Position numbers and translations under genes: made by a program
Part shown: positions 1 through 11,408 of the stretch, piece after piece
Layout of the letters: the number at the start of each line of letters is the position of its first letter
Position numbering within the stretch: position 1 is the stretch's first letter
Assembly (NCBI GenBank): GCA_022264855.1
Contig: JABYQU010000054.1
Span: 186,001 to 250,000, forward strand
Length of the DNA: 64,000 nucleotides
Origin: Lenzites betulinus
Lineage: Eukaryota; Basidiomycota; Agaricomycetes; Polyporales; Polyporaceae
Direction: 5' to 3'
The notes under the pieces: model-generated
What the model saw: only the letters and a program-made list of their open reading frames with translations
What the model was told of the DNA's origin: nothing
Databases searched by the model: none

Positions 1-456
1 ATACTCAGCCCAGGCCCCGGAGCGCACCCACCAGGAGGAGCCACGACACCCCTCCGCATCGACGCCGCCATAGAAGCTGCAGCCGCCGCCGGCGCCCCAC
101 TCCTCGTCCCACTCGCCCCAGGTGCGCTTCCGCGCTCGACCGCGTCGGGCGACGAGGCGGACAACAGCTTCATCGCGGCGGAGGTCGCGGGGGGCACGCA
201 CGTCCTGTACGCGGACCCGAAGCAGGACGGCATGCGCGAGCGCCTGAAACACCTCTTCGGCGAGTCTGCGGAGAAGCGCGCAAGGCAGGAGATGTGGGAC
301 GCCGCTGCCCCGGGTGCGGGTGTAGGGCTGAGCATGGACGTGGAGGAGATGACGCTACCGCAGCTGCCGGACGCTGGCCCTCCTGCGGGTGGGTCGGGGC
401 GGCGCGGGGCTGGGAAGGGCAGGAGGGGGAGGGGCCGGAAGGGGGCGCGGGGGTGA
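1..456 (+). CDS. C-terminal part of an unrecognised protein (5' end outside window)
   Basis: Frame 1 is open from the first base to a TGA at 454-456, giving about 151 residues. It starts before the window, since the first in-frame ATG (232) lies inside the open frame and the codons upstream look equally coding (GC-rich third positions). Visible features are an alanine/proline-rich stretch, a segment containing SFIAAEVAGGTHVLYADPK, a charged helix (MRERLKHLFGESAEKRARQE) and a very basic Gly/Arg/Lys tail ending KGRRGRGRKGARG. The tail would suit an RNA- or nucleolus-associated protein, but that is inference. I do not recognise the family. It could also be the last exon only. Confidence 0.6.
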   Translation: MLSPGPGAHPPGGATTPLRIDAAIEAAAAAGAPLLVPLAPGALPRSTASGDEADNSFIAAEVAGGTHVLYADPKQDGMRERLKHLFGESAEKRARQEMWDAAAPGAGVGLSMDVEEMTLPQLPDAGPPAGGSGRRGAGKGRRGRGRKGARG

Positions 457-736
457 GGCTCGCTCTGTCTCTGGCTGTTATGGCGGTATTCGCGGTGGTA
501 GATATGATCGTTCTTGGGAGACATGCGTGGGCATGTCATGTTACGGAATCTTTTGCAAGTATATAGTTGTACGCATATCACAAACCATCAGTACCTCTTG
601 TCAAGGAATAAGCGTGATGTTGTGCGCGTATCTCCGGCAAGGACTTGTTACTTGTTGGTGTGGGCAGAACGCTACGTAGTACTTACAAACGTTGCATACT
701 CCACATCTGAATCACGTTAGAAGGGGTTCGAGTGGC

Positions 737-741
737 AAAAA
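737..741 (-). terminator. RNA polymerase III terminator of tRNA-Asp
   Basis: Five A residues on the plus strand give TTTTT on the transcribed strand, directly after the discriminator base of the tRNA. Confidence 0.85.
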
Positions 742-828
742 CTCTCTGTCGGGGAGTCGAACCCCGCTTTCGCGCGGACGTCGTGAAAACATGACAGGCG
801 CGTGTACTAACCGATATACTAACAGAGA
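742..828 (-). tRNA. tRNA-Asp (GTC) with a 15-nt intron
   Basis: Read on the minus strand, the 5' acceptor arm TCTCTGT (828-822) pairs with ACAGAGA near 742-749 with discriminator G. The T arm is CGGGG-TTCGACT-CCCCG. The D arm region is GTATATCGGTTAGTAC, and the anticodon stem CGCGC pairs with GCGCG. The loop reads CTGTCA, interrupted after position 37 by the intron TGTTTTCACGACGTC, then C at position 38. The anticodon GTC (plus 793-795) gives aspartate. Without the intron the tRNA is 72 nt. Introns one base 3' of the anticodon are the canonical nuclear position. A T5 run follows immediately as a Pol III terminator. Confidence 0.93.
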
Positions 829-2911
829 TTCATTTTGAGGCTCATAAACATTTTAAGAAAGGATCCCGGCGCGCATTGAGTTCGCAACCACTGCGCTTGC
901 CTGCTGCCGACGTTCAACGTTTCAACCTTGCCACACACCCGCGGCATTGAATCTGTCTGCTATGTTGACCGCGGCTAGTCCTCAGAGGAACCAAGAACAT
1001 GGCAGCGATGCATACTGGCAATGTCATAGTGATCATGCTAAAGTAACAGTCGACATGATGACGACGCTTAGGGCAATGCTTCACCGCAATGTATCGTGAG
1101 CCTTAGTCTAGAATCTCCAATGAGAGGGGGGTGCGGGTGACCCCCGTGGGAACGTCGGAACACGAATATTCTGACATGGCCGAACTCACGTGAGCCCGGC
1201 ATGGTGCACGTGGCGGACTTTGTGGGCGCGACAACTTCAAGTCCACAACTCTTCGACAACTATCTTAATATCTACGTATACGGCCTCCGCCCTGTCTCCT
1301 AGTATCATGCTTGCATTAACCCACGACTCGCTTTCGTCCTCGGTACTCGAGTCTCTTCTAACTCCCGCATCGCAGAGGCCCGCGATCTTCAAGTTCTGCA
1401 CGGCCTGAACCTCCGAATCCATGGTAAAGATATCTTCCTCGTCATTTCTTTTGGGCTCGGTAAGACTACAGTCACGGCGGACACAATGCTGGCTGCTCAG
1501 AAGCTGGAAGATGAGGCTATCGCACGCAGGTAGCACTCAAAGCTACTAGGTAAGTACTAGATTAGTGTTGAGCAATTGTTAGTGTTCCGAGTTAGACTCC
1601 ACCCTCGATCCGCTAGTTTCTCGTCGATGAAGTGTATCTAACCAACAATAAAGCCCCCAGTGTCTTTGCGGGAGGTGCACATGCCCTTGCGTACATGTGC
1701 GCACGCACCTCATGTCGTCTGGTGCCTTCACTGGGACTGCGACTAAGCTGGAGACTTCTCAGATCTGGCGCTCCGAGCTTCCGACCTGGATCTTTCGTCG
1801 ACGCTCACTACATGTTTGACTAGAAAATTCTGAAACATCATAGCTTCCAGACTTGTCACTTTGCATGTGCTCTACACTACGAGTTACATGCTTGGTAAAT
1901 ATGGACATACGATCACTTCTGAGCTGAGAACAGGGCCTGCATGAGAACTTGGGTAACCTTGTGATGTCGTTTCAATCCTTACTGGACGTTGGAAGGAAAT
2001 TTTGAATGGTTGGAAGGACGAGAAATGCTTCCCGCACTGACATACGCGCGACGCGATAATCCAAACGCGGACGGAAAGAGAGCAGGGCATTCGTGCCGAC
2101 GGCATCTCCCAACTCCGACATTCCCACGGGGGTCATTACCACCCCCCGTCATTGGACGTTCCAGCCTCTATTCAGCAGGAACGACTGTCTTCCGCCCGCT
2201 GAACTAGAGGTTGGTTTACGAGCCTACGTGAGCCTTAGCTTCCTCTGAAGAGTCAAACTGACAGCCGAAGCTTTACAAATCGTTCCAGCTATAAGTGTAC
2301 CCCCACCATCGCGGTCCAACGGACTCTTCATAACATAGGGCCGTAATTGAAACCACAGCCCGGAATAGCGCGACTCAAGGTTCTGACCTCGAGACTCGGA
2401 CCCTCTTGCCAAAGGGGTGATACAGAAGGTGAGGTTTCAATTGCATCGTCATGATTTGGTGTAGCGGTTATACTTAACATGCCACACTTTCTACATAGAA
2501 TTTCCAGTACTTGCCGTATCGAACACCGGCAGCCGAGTGGAGAGGCAGCCGGAGGACGACACCCTCCGACGACGACGATGCTACAGGAGAACGGCACGAC
2601 TTTAGCAACAGTCGAGAACCTGATGGCGAACGTTGTTTTGGTATGAAGATACCTGCCTGCTCGGCACCTTGTGAGTACTTCAAGGTACTCTCCACAGGGT
2701 GGAACAGTTTGCTGTCACATACTACCGCTCGTGCGCCGCCGTCAAGACTACTCGTGATGGAATTAGAAACGACACCACGGCACGGAAATTGTGGATGCGT
2801 ACCTTGAATGACATGACCCCTGCATCGGCACTGGTGATTCGACTAGCCCTCCTCTGAATCGCTGAACTCCAGACTCTGCGGTGAAGGGCGAGCCTGGAGC
2901 AGATGGCGAAC
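829..2911. other. Intergenic region, no intact gene seen
   Basis: Apart from the helicase-like fragment at 1303-1533, only short open frames without family character are present. No long repeat was seen. Confidence 0.5.
1303..1533 (+). pseudogene. Fragment of a RecQ/DEAD-like helicase (Walker A region)
   Basis: The frame between a TAG at 1300-1302 and a TAG at 1531-1533 reads a 76-residue segment that includes RDLQVLHGLNLRIHGKDIFL followed by VISFGLGKTTV and MLAAQ. This is the layout of the N-terminal end of RecQ-like helicases common in Agaricomycetes: a Q-motif-like segment, GKD, a Walker A box ending GKTT, then an APLLAAQ-like helix. Here Walker A is SFGLGKTT. No DEAD/DEAH box, helicase motif III-VI or start codon was found on either side, so this looks like a relic exon or a gene debris fragment, possibly of a repeat-associated helicase. 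The call rests on motif resemblance recalled for the family, not on a search. Confidence 0.45.
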
Positions 2912-2918
2912 TATATAA
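2912..2918 (+). promoter_or_regulatory. TATA box of the small secreted protein gene
   Basis: TATATAA lies 76-82 bp upstream of the ATG at 2994, a normal distance for a fungal core promoter with a short leader. Confidence 0.7.
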
Positions 2919-2993
2919 GAGGGCGGTGTCAACCAACGTATTCTCAGCTTTCCGACGTATCTACACTCGTATCAACAAATTCGTCAACACGTG

Positions 2994-3600
2994 ATGCATA
3001 TTTCTACCGTCCTCACTCTCGTCGCCTTCACCTGGGTCCGCGTCGCTACTTCATCCCCATGGCCCGCTGAGTCCAAGTCTGTTGTGCATAGCGAGTTAGC
3101 TCTCTCAGCCGACTCTGGGTGCAACTCCATCGGGCCGTTCAATAGCACCTCCGACGTCTGGTTCATTCTGAAGAGCTGCACACCGGGATCGACCATGTAA
3201 GCCCTCGTATTTGGTCTAGTCTGCGCATTCCCGAACTCACGACGCACAACGCGCTTTCTCAACAGGACTTGCCAGGCAACCGATCAAACCGGATGTCTCC
3301 TCGGTGATGCGGCGCACATCTTGATTCTCGAAGTCGACGTACGTCCGGACCGCTTTCAATGACCGGAGAGCCCTGTTTGACTGCTACTATTGCTCCTACA
3401 GGACCCGAACGAAGAGTTCACCGTCGCTGCGAGCACTGAAACAAACACTCTGCGGTTTGTCTGTCCGTCGATTGGCCAAATCCGCTGCCAGGTCTCCCTG
3501 AGATCGAAGAAATTTGGGCCGGATTACAGCCTTCGCGGTGAGCAGTTTTCAGTGTCAGTTCTTCTACCGACAAGACTAACAGCCTGTGCTAGTCTTCTGA
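2994..3600 (+). CDS. Small secreted cysteine-containing protein
   Basis: Four exons: 2994-3196, 3266-3338, 3402-3537 and 3593-3600, with GT..AG introns of 55-69 bp. The product is about 139 residues. An N-terminal hydrophobic stretch (MHISTVLTLVAFTWVRVATSS) is a likely signal peptide, cut near residue 21. The mature part has six cysteines, which could form three disulphides, and an N-glycosylation sequon (FNST). It is acidic, with no recognisable enzymatic domain. The last intron is ambiguous: the acceptor at 3592 gives a two-residue ending (VF), while the acceptor at 3582 would extend the protein to 3659 and add three more cysteines. The acceptor at 3592 is preferred because a CTAAC branch-site-like sequence (3576-3580) sits at a workable distance. 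Size and secretion suit an effector-like or cell-wall protein; the function is unknown. Confidence 0.7.
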
Positions 3601-3659
3601 GGGAGGATTGTGAGAAGATCTCAAACGGGTCGACTTCGTGCCGAGAAACCCATAGTTAA

Positions 3660-4358
3660 GTTGTATGAGCGGCTCGTCTTAACGTTCTATCACAGTCGTG
3701 TGAGTACCGAGCAAATATGGCTAGTCTTGTGTGTGTTTCCAGCCATGTTCCCTGTACAGCAACGACCTATCCCTTGTGAGTCGTCATTAAGTGGCAGGCT
3801 TCTGACTGAGCATGCCAAGGTTATCATCCGAGTCGCCCGCATCACAAATCGTCTAGCTCTGACTCAACATCTGCCATATCTATGAGCGCGCCTTGCAACT
3901 ATGTAAGCGCGACATGAGGCGGGGGCTTACGCACCTCGAAAATACGGTGCGGCGTTACTGGACGGTCGGTAAGTTCCTGAGAATCGCCGGTTGAACAAAG
4001 TTTACAACCGCCGAAGTCCAGCGTCCCGGAGACCTCCATTTTCGCCCCGCCTCCCCTGCCGTCCCTTGAACCATCATTCTCCTCACTGAGAATCACTGAG
4101 AATCCAACAGGATAAACGTCGATCTCTTCCGAGAGTACTCAAAGCGCGCATGGAAGGAAGACGCCGTGGAGAACGGCTGGCAGTACCATCACACATGAAT
4201 CTCCGAAGAACACGGATATGGCGCTAAAGTTATGGCTTGCGTCTTCGAATTCAGTACGGCAAGACGGTGCCGATATGGCTCTCTGCTCGCCATATAATCC
4301 CCTTCTTGGTTGTTCGTCGTGTCGCCCCCGTTCCCACTATCGTTGACCTGGGTCCGGG
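3660..4358. other. Intergenic region, nothing recognised
   Basis: Between the secreted protein gene and the DUF6533 gene. Only short open frames without supporting features. Confidence 0.5.
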
Positions 4359-6218
4359 ATGTCTGGCTCACTTGATCCAGAAACCGTAGCCCAGATCATC
4401 TCCTCGTATGCTTCAACGTAAGTCCCTTCTAAACACTTCGAACACACGTTCAATAGCTAATTATTGTCTCCCTGTCATCGCCTAGGACACACGGGTACTG
4501 GCTCCAGATTGGCGCCGTAGGTGAGTGGGTTATCCAGCACAACACTATTGCTCTCGCTAACTGGCAGCGCTGTGACAAGCCCTGCTTGGGTACGAATATG
4601 TGATCACTTTCGATCAGGAAGTGGCTTTGTTCTGGAAGCCTAAAATCACGGGTGCTACCATTCTCTTCCTGGGGACGCGGTACACCGCGCTATTGAGCAA
4701 CAACTTCCTCCTTACCGCCACCTTTGCGCGCATGTCCGACCAAGTACGTCATGAAACCCTTCCCGCGCTTTGTGACTACTGATCTGATCTGCGTCGAAAA
4801 GACGTATGCCTTTCTTTCGTAGTGCTATGGAAGACGTTGACGAGGTATCAGCTGTGCAGCGGTTGTGAAAGCCCAGTATGCATCGAATTCTTTCCAGTAC
4901 GTTTTTTGGGCCGGTAGGTTTCTAATCAGCGCTACCTTTCTACTAGTATCAACTCAGAAGAGTTTTGCCAGCTTTCTCTGGTCTGCGCGTACTAGCATTG
5001 AGCGGGATGAATCGGCCGTTGTCGGCCGTGGTATTCATTCTAGCACTTGCGCCGTTTGCTGTCAACACTGTGCGTAGCATCGTTTCGCCCGTGTACAAAG
5101 ACTAGTAGCTGATCTGTGATATCACAGTGGCCATTAGCTCTACAGAGGATTTCTGGAGGGAATGATCCTATTCTCGGGTGCGAAGGTATCGAAAATGTAT
5201 CGTTCAACCAGGGCCTAATGTAAGTGCATGGTCAGAATGGGTACCTCGTTCGCCACTCATTTGATATATTTAGCAGTACAGTTAATCCATATGTCTGCGA
5301 GATTGGTTCATGACTCCGATCCTCCACAGGTGTCATCCTATCGCGTGGATGTCTGATCATCGCGGATATGCTGGCTGTCGTCGTGACATGGGCCTCATGG
5401 AGGAAAACTCGAGGGGTGAGTAGCGCGGTGCTACGAACCTCCGTCCCGACCTTGTCAAACGTCCTCATCTACAACGGTCAGTCATCATCCCATTGTCTCA
5501 CTGTATCAATATGTGATGCTGAACTCCGTATGGGATTTGTCTATTAGGGACGATCTATTTTCTGTGAGTTCCGTCGTCGACGCAGCCACACACAGTCGAG
5601 ACTCAACCAGGCTCCCAGAGTGGTGGTGGTCTGCAACGTGCTACATCTCACTCTGACGCTCATATCCGTGAGCCACATGTCATAGCGCGATACCGACTCG
5701 GTGTCTCACACCCCCCCCTCTTGTACAGATCGCCACGCCTTACGAGGAAACTAGTGTCGTGACCTCATTGACGGATCCGTGAGCATAGCCATCGCAACTC
5801 GTCTCTCCCCCTCTCACCAGGGTTGCTTCCTCTCCTATCTAGCCTCACGACGATTCTCGTCTGTCGCTTCCTGCTCGATCTCCAACGCGCAAATCAGGCT
5901 ATGCTTGGTAGGAGCAGCATGGGCCCCCAACTCATGAGCGGCGACTCGGAGGGCCCTTCGGGTCCTAGGCAGCATACGCTTCGCTTCGCGTCATCTGTTA
6001 TGGGTTCTATCAGTCAATCACTAACCATGGTGGACGAAGAGCTAGACCTCGATGCGCTGGAGGACTGTGAGATGGAGAACCTGAAGCACGTAGCAGAACC
6101 GGACACCGCATCCTCGAGATTCAGCGGCCTTGCTTGGGAAGACGCAAAGGATCCTGGGGACGGTACGGGGACCCAATCGACGGGGAAAGCCGCGGATAGG
6201 GTAGCTGATTTAGCGTAG
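4359..6218 (+). CDS. DUF6533 multi-pass membrane protein
   Basis: Start ATG at 4359. The first exons are 4359-4417, 4486-4520 and 4580-4743, followed by several more to a long last exon ending with TAG at 6216-6218. The N-terminal part matches the DUF6533 pattern: ALLGYEYVITFDQEVALFW, then GATILFLGTRYTALLSNN. A later exon gives AFSGLRVLALSGMNRPLS, the next family block. The architecture is a short N-terminus, several hydrophobic helices and a long hydrophilic acidic cytoplasmic tail (from about 5880). DUF6533 proteins are abundant in Agaricomycetes and their molecular function is not known; a seven-helix, receptor-like topology is often suggested. The exon boundaries between about 4750 and 5820 are only partly resolved here. 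Confidence 0.82.
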
Positions 6219-6920
6219 GCTGGGCGGGCTGAAGAAATGTACTGTGACTCGTCGTGCACAAAGCAGCTTGTATAAATGACGTTCGAGTGAGAGAGCGGAA
6301 AGTGAATGAACCGACGGGGCGGCCAACCCAGACTGGTACTCCTCATGTCGATGTGTCTTTCCTGCATGGTCCTTGACACAATATGGCGAAGATTTGGCGA
6401 AGATTTGGTACAGTTAACTTTGTTGAGACAACTTTTGAAACGCTGCGGCCATGGCAATGGCCCGGGCCGTCAGTCGATGTCACTAGTTGTGTAGGCGCCC
6501 TGCCAAGCGTTCTGACAGTGATCAATGAGTCTGCCACTGATAAGACTTCTAGTGAGTTGTATTCTCGATTGTCACTGCGACTTGACATTACAATTGGAGT
6601 CTTTACAATGGCTGAGCACTCTGAAGATTTGTGCCAGTACCGACGTCGACCATAATTGAGCCGATACCGGCGTCGCGATCGCACGCGGCCGCGCGGATCC
6701 TTTATGGCTAATTACGTAGAACAAACCAGCATGCGTACACCAGGGCCAAGCTTTCAACTTCACCTGTCATCGATTCATCCGAACTCCCTCCGCCGGTAAC
6801 ATCCAAGTCTTCTAACTTGACCATATGTCTAATACTCACCAACATTGCCAGTGACTATCTGTAGACATCATCATCACCAACATCGATCCATCGCGGAACA
6901 TCGCAGGCTACGATCATAAA
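6219..6920. other. Intergenic region, nothing recognised
   Basis: Contains only opposite-strand shadows and short open frames. It must hold the promoter of the F-box-like gene, but no clear TATA box was found. Confidence 0.5.
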
Positions 6921-8703
6921 ATGACCGACTACAGTGACATACCTGGGCTTTGTATCAACCACGACATCTTCCTCGAGCTTCTGACCCATATCCGGCGGCA
7001 AGCGGACGTGTTGGCACTGATGAGCACTTGCAAAACCTTCTGGGCCGATGGGATAAAACCTGTACTCGCCATGGGAGTGATCATCCGAAGGCCATCTGCG
7101 CTCCGCTCATTCTGCACATTCATGCTCAATGACATCTCCGTGCGAGCGCCCCTTCTTCGCAGGCTCTACCTCGCAATACGACTGGATCCCAATCGCGAAA
7201 TGGACGAGGATGACGACGGGTTCAAGCCATGTTATGGGGTAGCACGGGCATCCCTTTCGAAGGATCTTTTCAATATGTTCGTTCGAGTCATGGAAAAGAC
7301 GACGAACGTCGAGGATCTCGGTATCGACTGGGCCGAGCAGATATTCGATCGTGATGAAGGATATCTGGCGGCGGCCGTTGTCGCTCTTCGGCACATTCGA
7401 CGCATGCATGTGGGCCACCTCAGGGACGCCGCCCACTGGGCAACTCTGGGGAAAGTAAAGTCGCCACTGGTAGAGCTTGACCTAAATTGCTCACTGGGTG
7501 ATTGGGGGAAGCGTCGTAGGCCCAGAATAACTGTGGCAGCACAATATCACGCCCGTACTCTCCAGAAACTCACTACGACCCATGGAGTACTCCATCTAGT
7601 AGAGGCCGCCTACTCCAACGACGAAGCCGGTGACGACAACGACGGCAATGACAGAGCCAACAACGATGGCGACGACGACGATGTCGCCGCTGCCGACACC
7701 GCCGTCCACAACGATGCCAACAACGAGACCGCCGCCACCGATGAGGACGATGGCTCAGACGACTCAGACGAGACGTGGGTCACCTTCCGTCAGGTCCGTG
7801 CACTCGCCCTGCGTAACCTCGAACGCCTTGAAGATGGAGTCACCACACTCTATACTATGTTTCCTGCCATTCGACATCTGGAGATCTCCATGCATGAGGA
7901 CAACTTCGATGCAGAAGACATGCGAGAGGACGCCGAGCCCGTCGCTTTCAGCCACCCATGGGGTGTCCTTGATCGTATGTGCGGCTCCGTGGACGCGCTC
8001 TACGGGCTCGGTGGCTTTCCTGCGGCGAAGATCCTCGAGGTGTATCGCGTATACGCCGACGACCGGCTGCTCGAGCGGCTGCGTACGGTGATCTCGTGTG
8101 CACTACCAAACTATCTGGTGCTACATATTGGTATACTCGGCTGGCACAGCTATGACACTTTTGGTATTCGCCGGTTCTTAGGCGAGCACCTTCACGACTG
8201 CCTGCCGTTCGAAGGATCGAACATCACGCACCTGGCGGTGAACCTGGATGCCCGATTAATGGGGGGATCGGGTCGTGAGCACCTCGTGAGCGGCTCATAA
8301 TGCGTCAGCGACCCCTACCACGACGCTGACTGAAGTTACCCAGGATGGCTTCATATTCTTATTAGAGAAACACCCGATCCAGTTCCTCATTATCCGCGTC
8401 CTGCACCGTAAGGTGTTCGATGAAGAATCGTCTCTCATCTACAATGGCCTGGAGGCGGATGAGAAAGACGACGACTATGTCCCAGATGACTGGCCCAAGA
8501 AAATCCGATCGGTATTCTCGTCCAGTGTCATCCTGCCCCTTATGGAGGGTTTCCCACAACTCACCGACGTCGTCCTGGAGGTACAGGACTACGCATATGA
8601 TCATGTGGTACGCGGTGACGGGGGAGTGATGCAGCTCGACGAGGCTACGGGTCGGGGGATTTTGAAGACACTTGGGCTCGGGATGTCAGATGGCAGGATA
8701 TGA
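6921..8703 (+). CDS. F-box-like domain protein with an acidic low-complexity insert
   Basis: Two exons, 6921-8285 and 8344-8703, joined by a 58-bp phase-0 intron, giving 574 residues. The N-terminus (residues about 10-50) has the F-box-like layout with HDIFLELLTHIRRQADVLAL, then STCKTFW. The remainder resembles the leucine-rich, WD-free tails of basidiomycete F-box proteins, with repeated blocks such as NVEDLGIDW and RRMHVGHLRD. Residues about 233-290 form an Asp/Asn/Ala/Thr-rich acidic insert. F-box proteins recruit substrates to SCF ubiquitin ligases through Skp1; that role is by family. Without the intron the first open frame would end 15 codons after the splice site, so the splice is needed to keep the conserved-looking C-terminal part. 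Confidence 0.82.
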
Positions 8704-10559
8704 CGCTTGTGCAGTATTGCGTGTACTAGAAGGGTTGGATGAAATTCAAAACATCTGATATGTGAGTGTCGTGCGATATCTACTAGTGACATGTCGCTAA
8801 CTATCGCGTACAAACTCGCAGCGGCAACCCCAGTGTCCAAGAGCCATGGAGCGTGGCTCAGCGGCCAGTGCGTGAGCTTGTAGATCGCTGCATATAACGG
8901 AATCAGGTTGTAGGACCGAGTAGCGAGCAAAGACAGCGTGATAGACTTCGAGCGGGCATGCGCCGCCGAGAAACATGCTGTGAGCGTCTTGACGGCGAGC
9001 GCACATGTACGCATGCGAGCACTGCCGGTGGTCGTCAGTGTACCTTGTCTCAGCGTAGATCGTCCCAAATGGTCAGAACAGGGCTTCCTGTGCAGCGGAC
9101 GCACTGTCAGAGCACAAAAGGAGTGGGCGCGGAGTGGGCTAATGTGTCGACTGAGTGGTCGAAAGGTCGCCATCCCAAGCACCGCATGAGAGGAAGAGCT
9201 TGGGCTAAAATATGCGCTCAAGGCACGTTTAAAAGCACGGAGAACGAGCAGTAGATAAGATCTTTCGTGGTGGCAGCATCACTGCTGCATCAGAGACCGC
9301 GAGCGGAGTACGAGACGAGCTGCGCCCACGCGGGCGACTGTCGCGCTATGAGCACGGATGCATAACTTTACAGAGTCCAGACAATGGCTCTTGCGTGCTG
9401 GGGTCAGCTGGACCGAATCCAGCTAGCACTAAACAGGCGGTTACTAGTATATGGGACTTGCGCTCGAGACGCACCTGCGAGAATATGTTGTAGGCGATTT
9501 CCGTTGCGCTAGATATTATCTTGGCGCGTCATTTCTACATAGCACATGTGTCGGTTCCATGGATGTCGGTGCCGGGGAGGCTTACGCCTTGTAACCAACT
9601 GCGTGCGCCGTGCGGTCTCGAGTTTCTCACTGAGGTTGACGTTAGAAATGTTGAGAGCTTGCCCACCTCGAGATGGAGCTTCTTGTGAATGACATGAAGC
9701 ACCCTTTCTCCATAAATTCAACGACGTTGCTGGCCTCTTGCGTCAGAGAGAGGAGTTCAGGAGCTGCTCCGAGATCATGGTGGCGGAGAGGAGAGCTGGA
9801 TCAGTCGGCGGCGCTGGCACCGAGTCGCTAATGCACCGGGCCGGAAAGCCGTTGCATTGAGACAGCCACGTGGGTGGCAGGGTTGTGTCTTTCGGGGGAC
9901 TCGGGGAGGAGATGGGTCGGAAATCGCAGATTCGGCGTGAGCTACTCGAACCAATCGGCAGACTTAGAGAGTCGGAGGCCCCAAGGACCGATATTGTACT
10001 CAGACAACGGGAACTGGCCGCTATGTCTTCGCGGATAATGAGTTGGGCATGCAAGGCTGTATGACCCATGATTCTTAGTTTGTCTCAACCATGTTGGGCC
10101 TTGGTGTTGGCGTGGACGAGCGACCCAGCTAATCAGGAGTCAGGACGCGGTATTAATGAGTCAAAACAGGCTACAAATATGATCTCCACACCTGTATAAA
10201 CTTTAGGGACGCGCCCGATATTCACATGCACACATGCGGGCGTAAATATACACGGCCTTCTCTACGACGGTCTTAAAATTACGGGAGGGGCCCGGGTGCT
10301 ATCCTGTGCTGTTGCCCTGTGACGGCGGGACGGAAGCGCGCACCATCAAAGTTGCAGCTTTGGGCGCGGTACTAGGCACGCAGGTTGTAATCCTTGATGT
10401 ATGCCATATATCGCCCCTCGCCATGCCCCCCGCTCTTCTCTTCCCCCTTCACCATCCACTCCTCGCGCCCCTGGTAGAACCCCAGAGTTTGCTCCCAGTA
10501 CGTTCTCCTCCACCACTATCTTGAGGTCACAATGGTAACCACGGCAGCACAGCTCCAGG
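8704..10559. other. Intergenic region, no gene supported
   Basis: The minus-strand frames 8601-9221 (206 aa) and 9743-10069 (108 aa) are open but low in family character and partly overlap the F-box gene. I see no repeat or RNA gene. Confidence 0.5.
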
Positions 10560-11408
10560 ATGGCTTTGAAGCTCTTCAGCGTGAGGCACCAGGTACGTAC
10601 CAGCTTCATTCATCTTATCCGAACTCAGCGAGTGGAAGCGGTCGATCTAGCTCGCTTTCTACGGGACCTACCACAACCACCCGGTGAACGTCGCCATCCA
10701 TACCATATTTGTCCCCTGTATTCTCTGGTGCGTTCAGCACCTCCTGGGTTACCAGTATAGCGTGAACACCGCCACAGGACACTATTGATTATTTGTGCAC
10801 GCGTCCTCCCCTGGCCCCAAGCATTTCCCCGATACCATCTTACCATCAACGAATGGCTTGCGTTCGACCTTAACTGGTCTGCGCTATGGATGATTGTCAA
10901 TCTCACTTACTACTACATCCTCGAGCCGACCGCTGCTGTGCGTGTCCACCGTGTCAGCTCGACCGCATCATCCTACCGTCTGACCTGCGCTCCCAGCTCA
11001 TATACACGCCCGAATGGATCCTCATCGCGCTCTCCTCCGCATCGTTCGCATACAGAACCGAGTGGATGCCGTTTGTTGTTATTCTTCAGATCGCGTCCTG
11101 GGCGTCCCAGGTCATCGGCCACTCCTGCGCCGAGGGACGCTCGCCTGCCCTCGCGGAGAACCTGCTTGGCGGTGAGTGCGCTGCAGTCGTACGGTGGCGT
11201 GTCGGGGGGCGCGCAGAAACTGATGCAATAATCTGCAGCGCTCGTCCTCGCCCCATTCTTCGTGCACATCGAGATCCTGTTCGGCTTTGGGTATAAGCCG
11301 GAGCTGCGCGCCCACGTCAACAGCCTCGTCAAGGTTGCGATCGCGCGTATGGACGCCGAGAAGGCGGCAAAGGGGAAGCCCAGGTGCCAGGATAAGAAAT
11401 GCTGCTAG
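10560..11408 (+). CDS. MPO1: Mpo1-like (DUF962) 2-hydroxy fatty acid dioxygenase
   Basis: Five exons: 10560-10592, 10651-10727, 10778-10937, 10997-11171 and 11239-11408, giving 204 residues, with all phases closing. The start ATG at 10560 gives MALKLFSVRHQ, joining directly to LAFYGTYHNHPVNVAIHTIF, which is the DUF962 signature (YHxxPxNxxxH). Later blocks are DLNWSALWMIVNLTYYYILE and ASWASQVIGHSCAEGRSPAL, the second family signature (Q..GH...E...PA). In yeast, Mpo1 is an Fe2+-dependent dioxygenase at the ER that removes one carbon from 2-hydroxy fatty acids during phytosphingosine breakdown. The conserved histidines are present, so the enzyme is probably active. The hydrophobic segments suit ER membrane location. 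The yeast protein is about 174 residues; the extra length here is mainly a basic, Cys-ending C-terminus (DKKCC). Confidence 0.9.

Noticed and set aside
8601..9221. 206-codon open frame on the minus strand
   Set aside because: Overlaps the end of the F-box-like gene, Ser/Arg/His-rich with no motif and no splice-consistent extension; probably chance.
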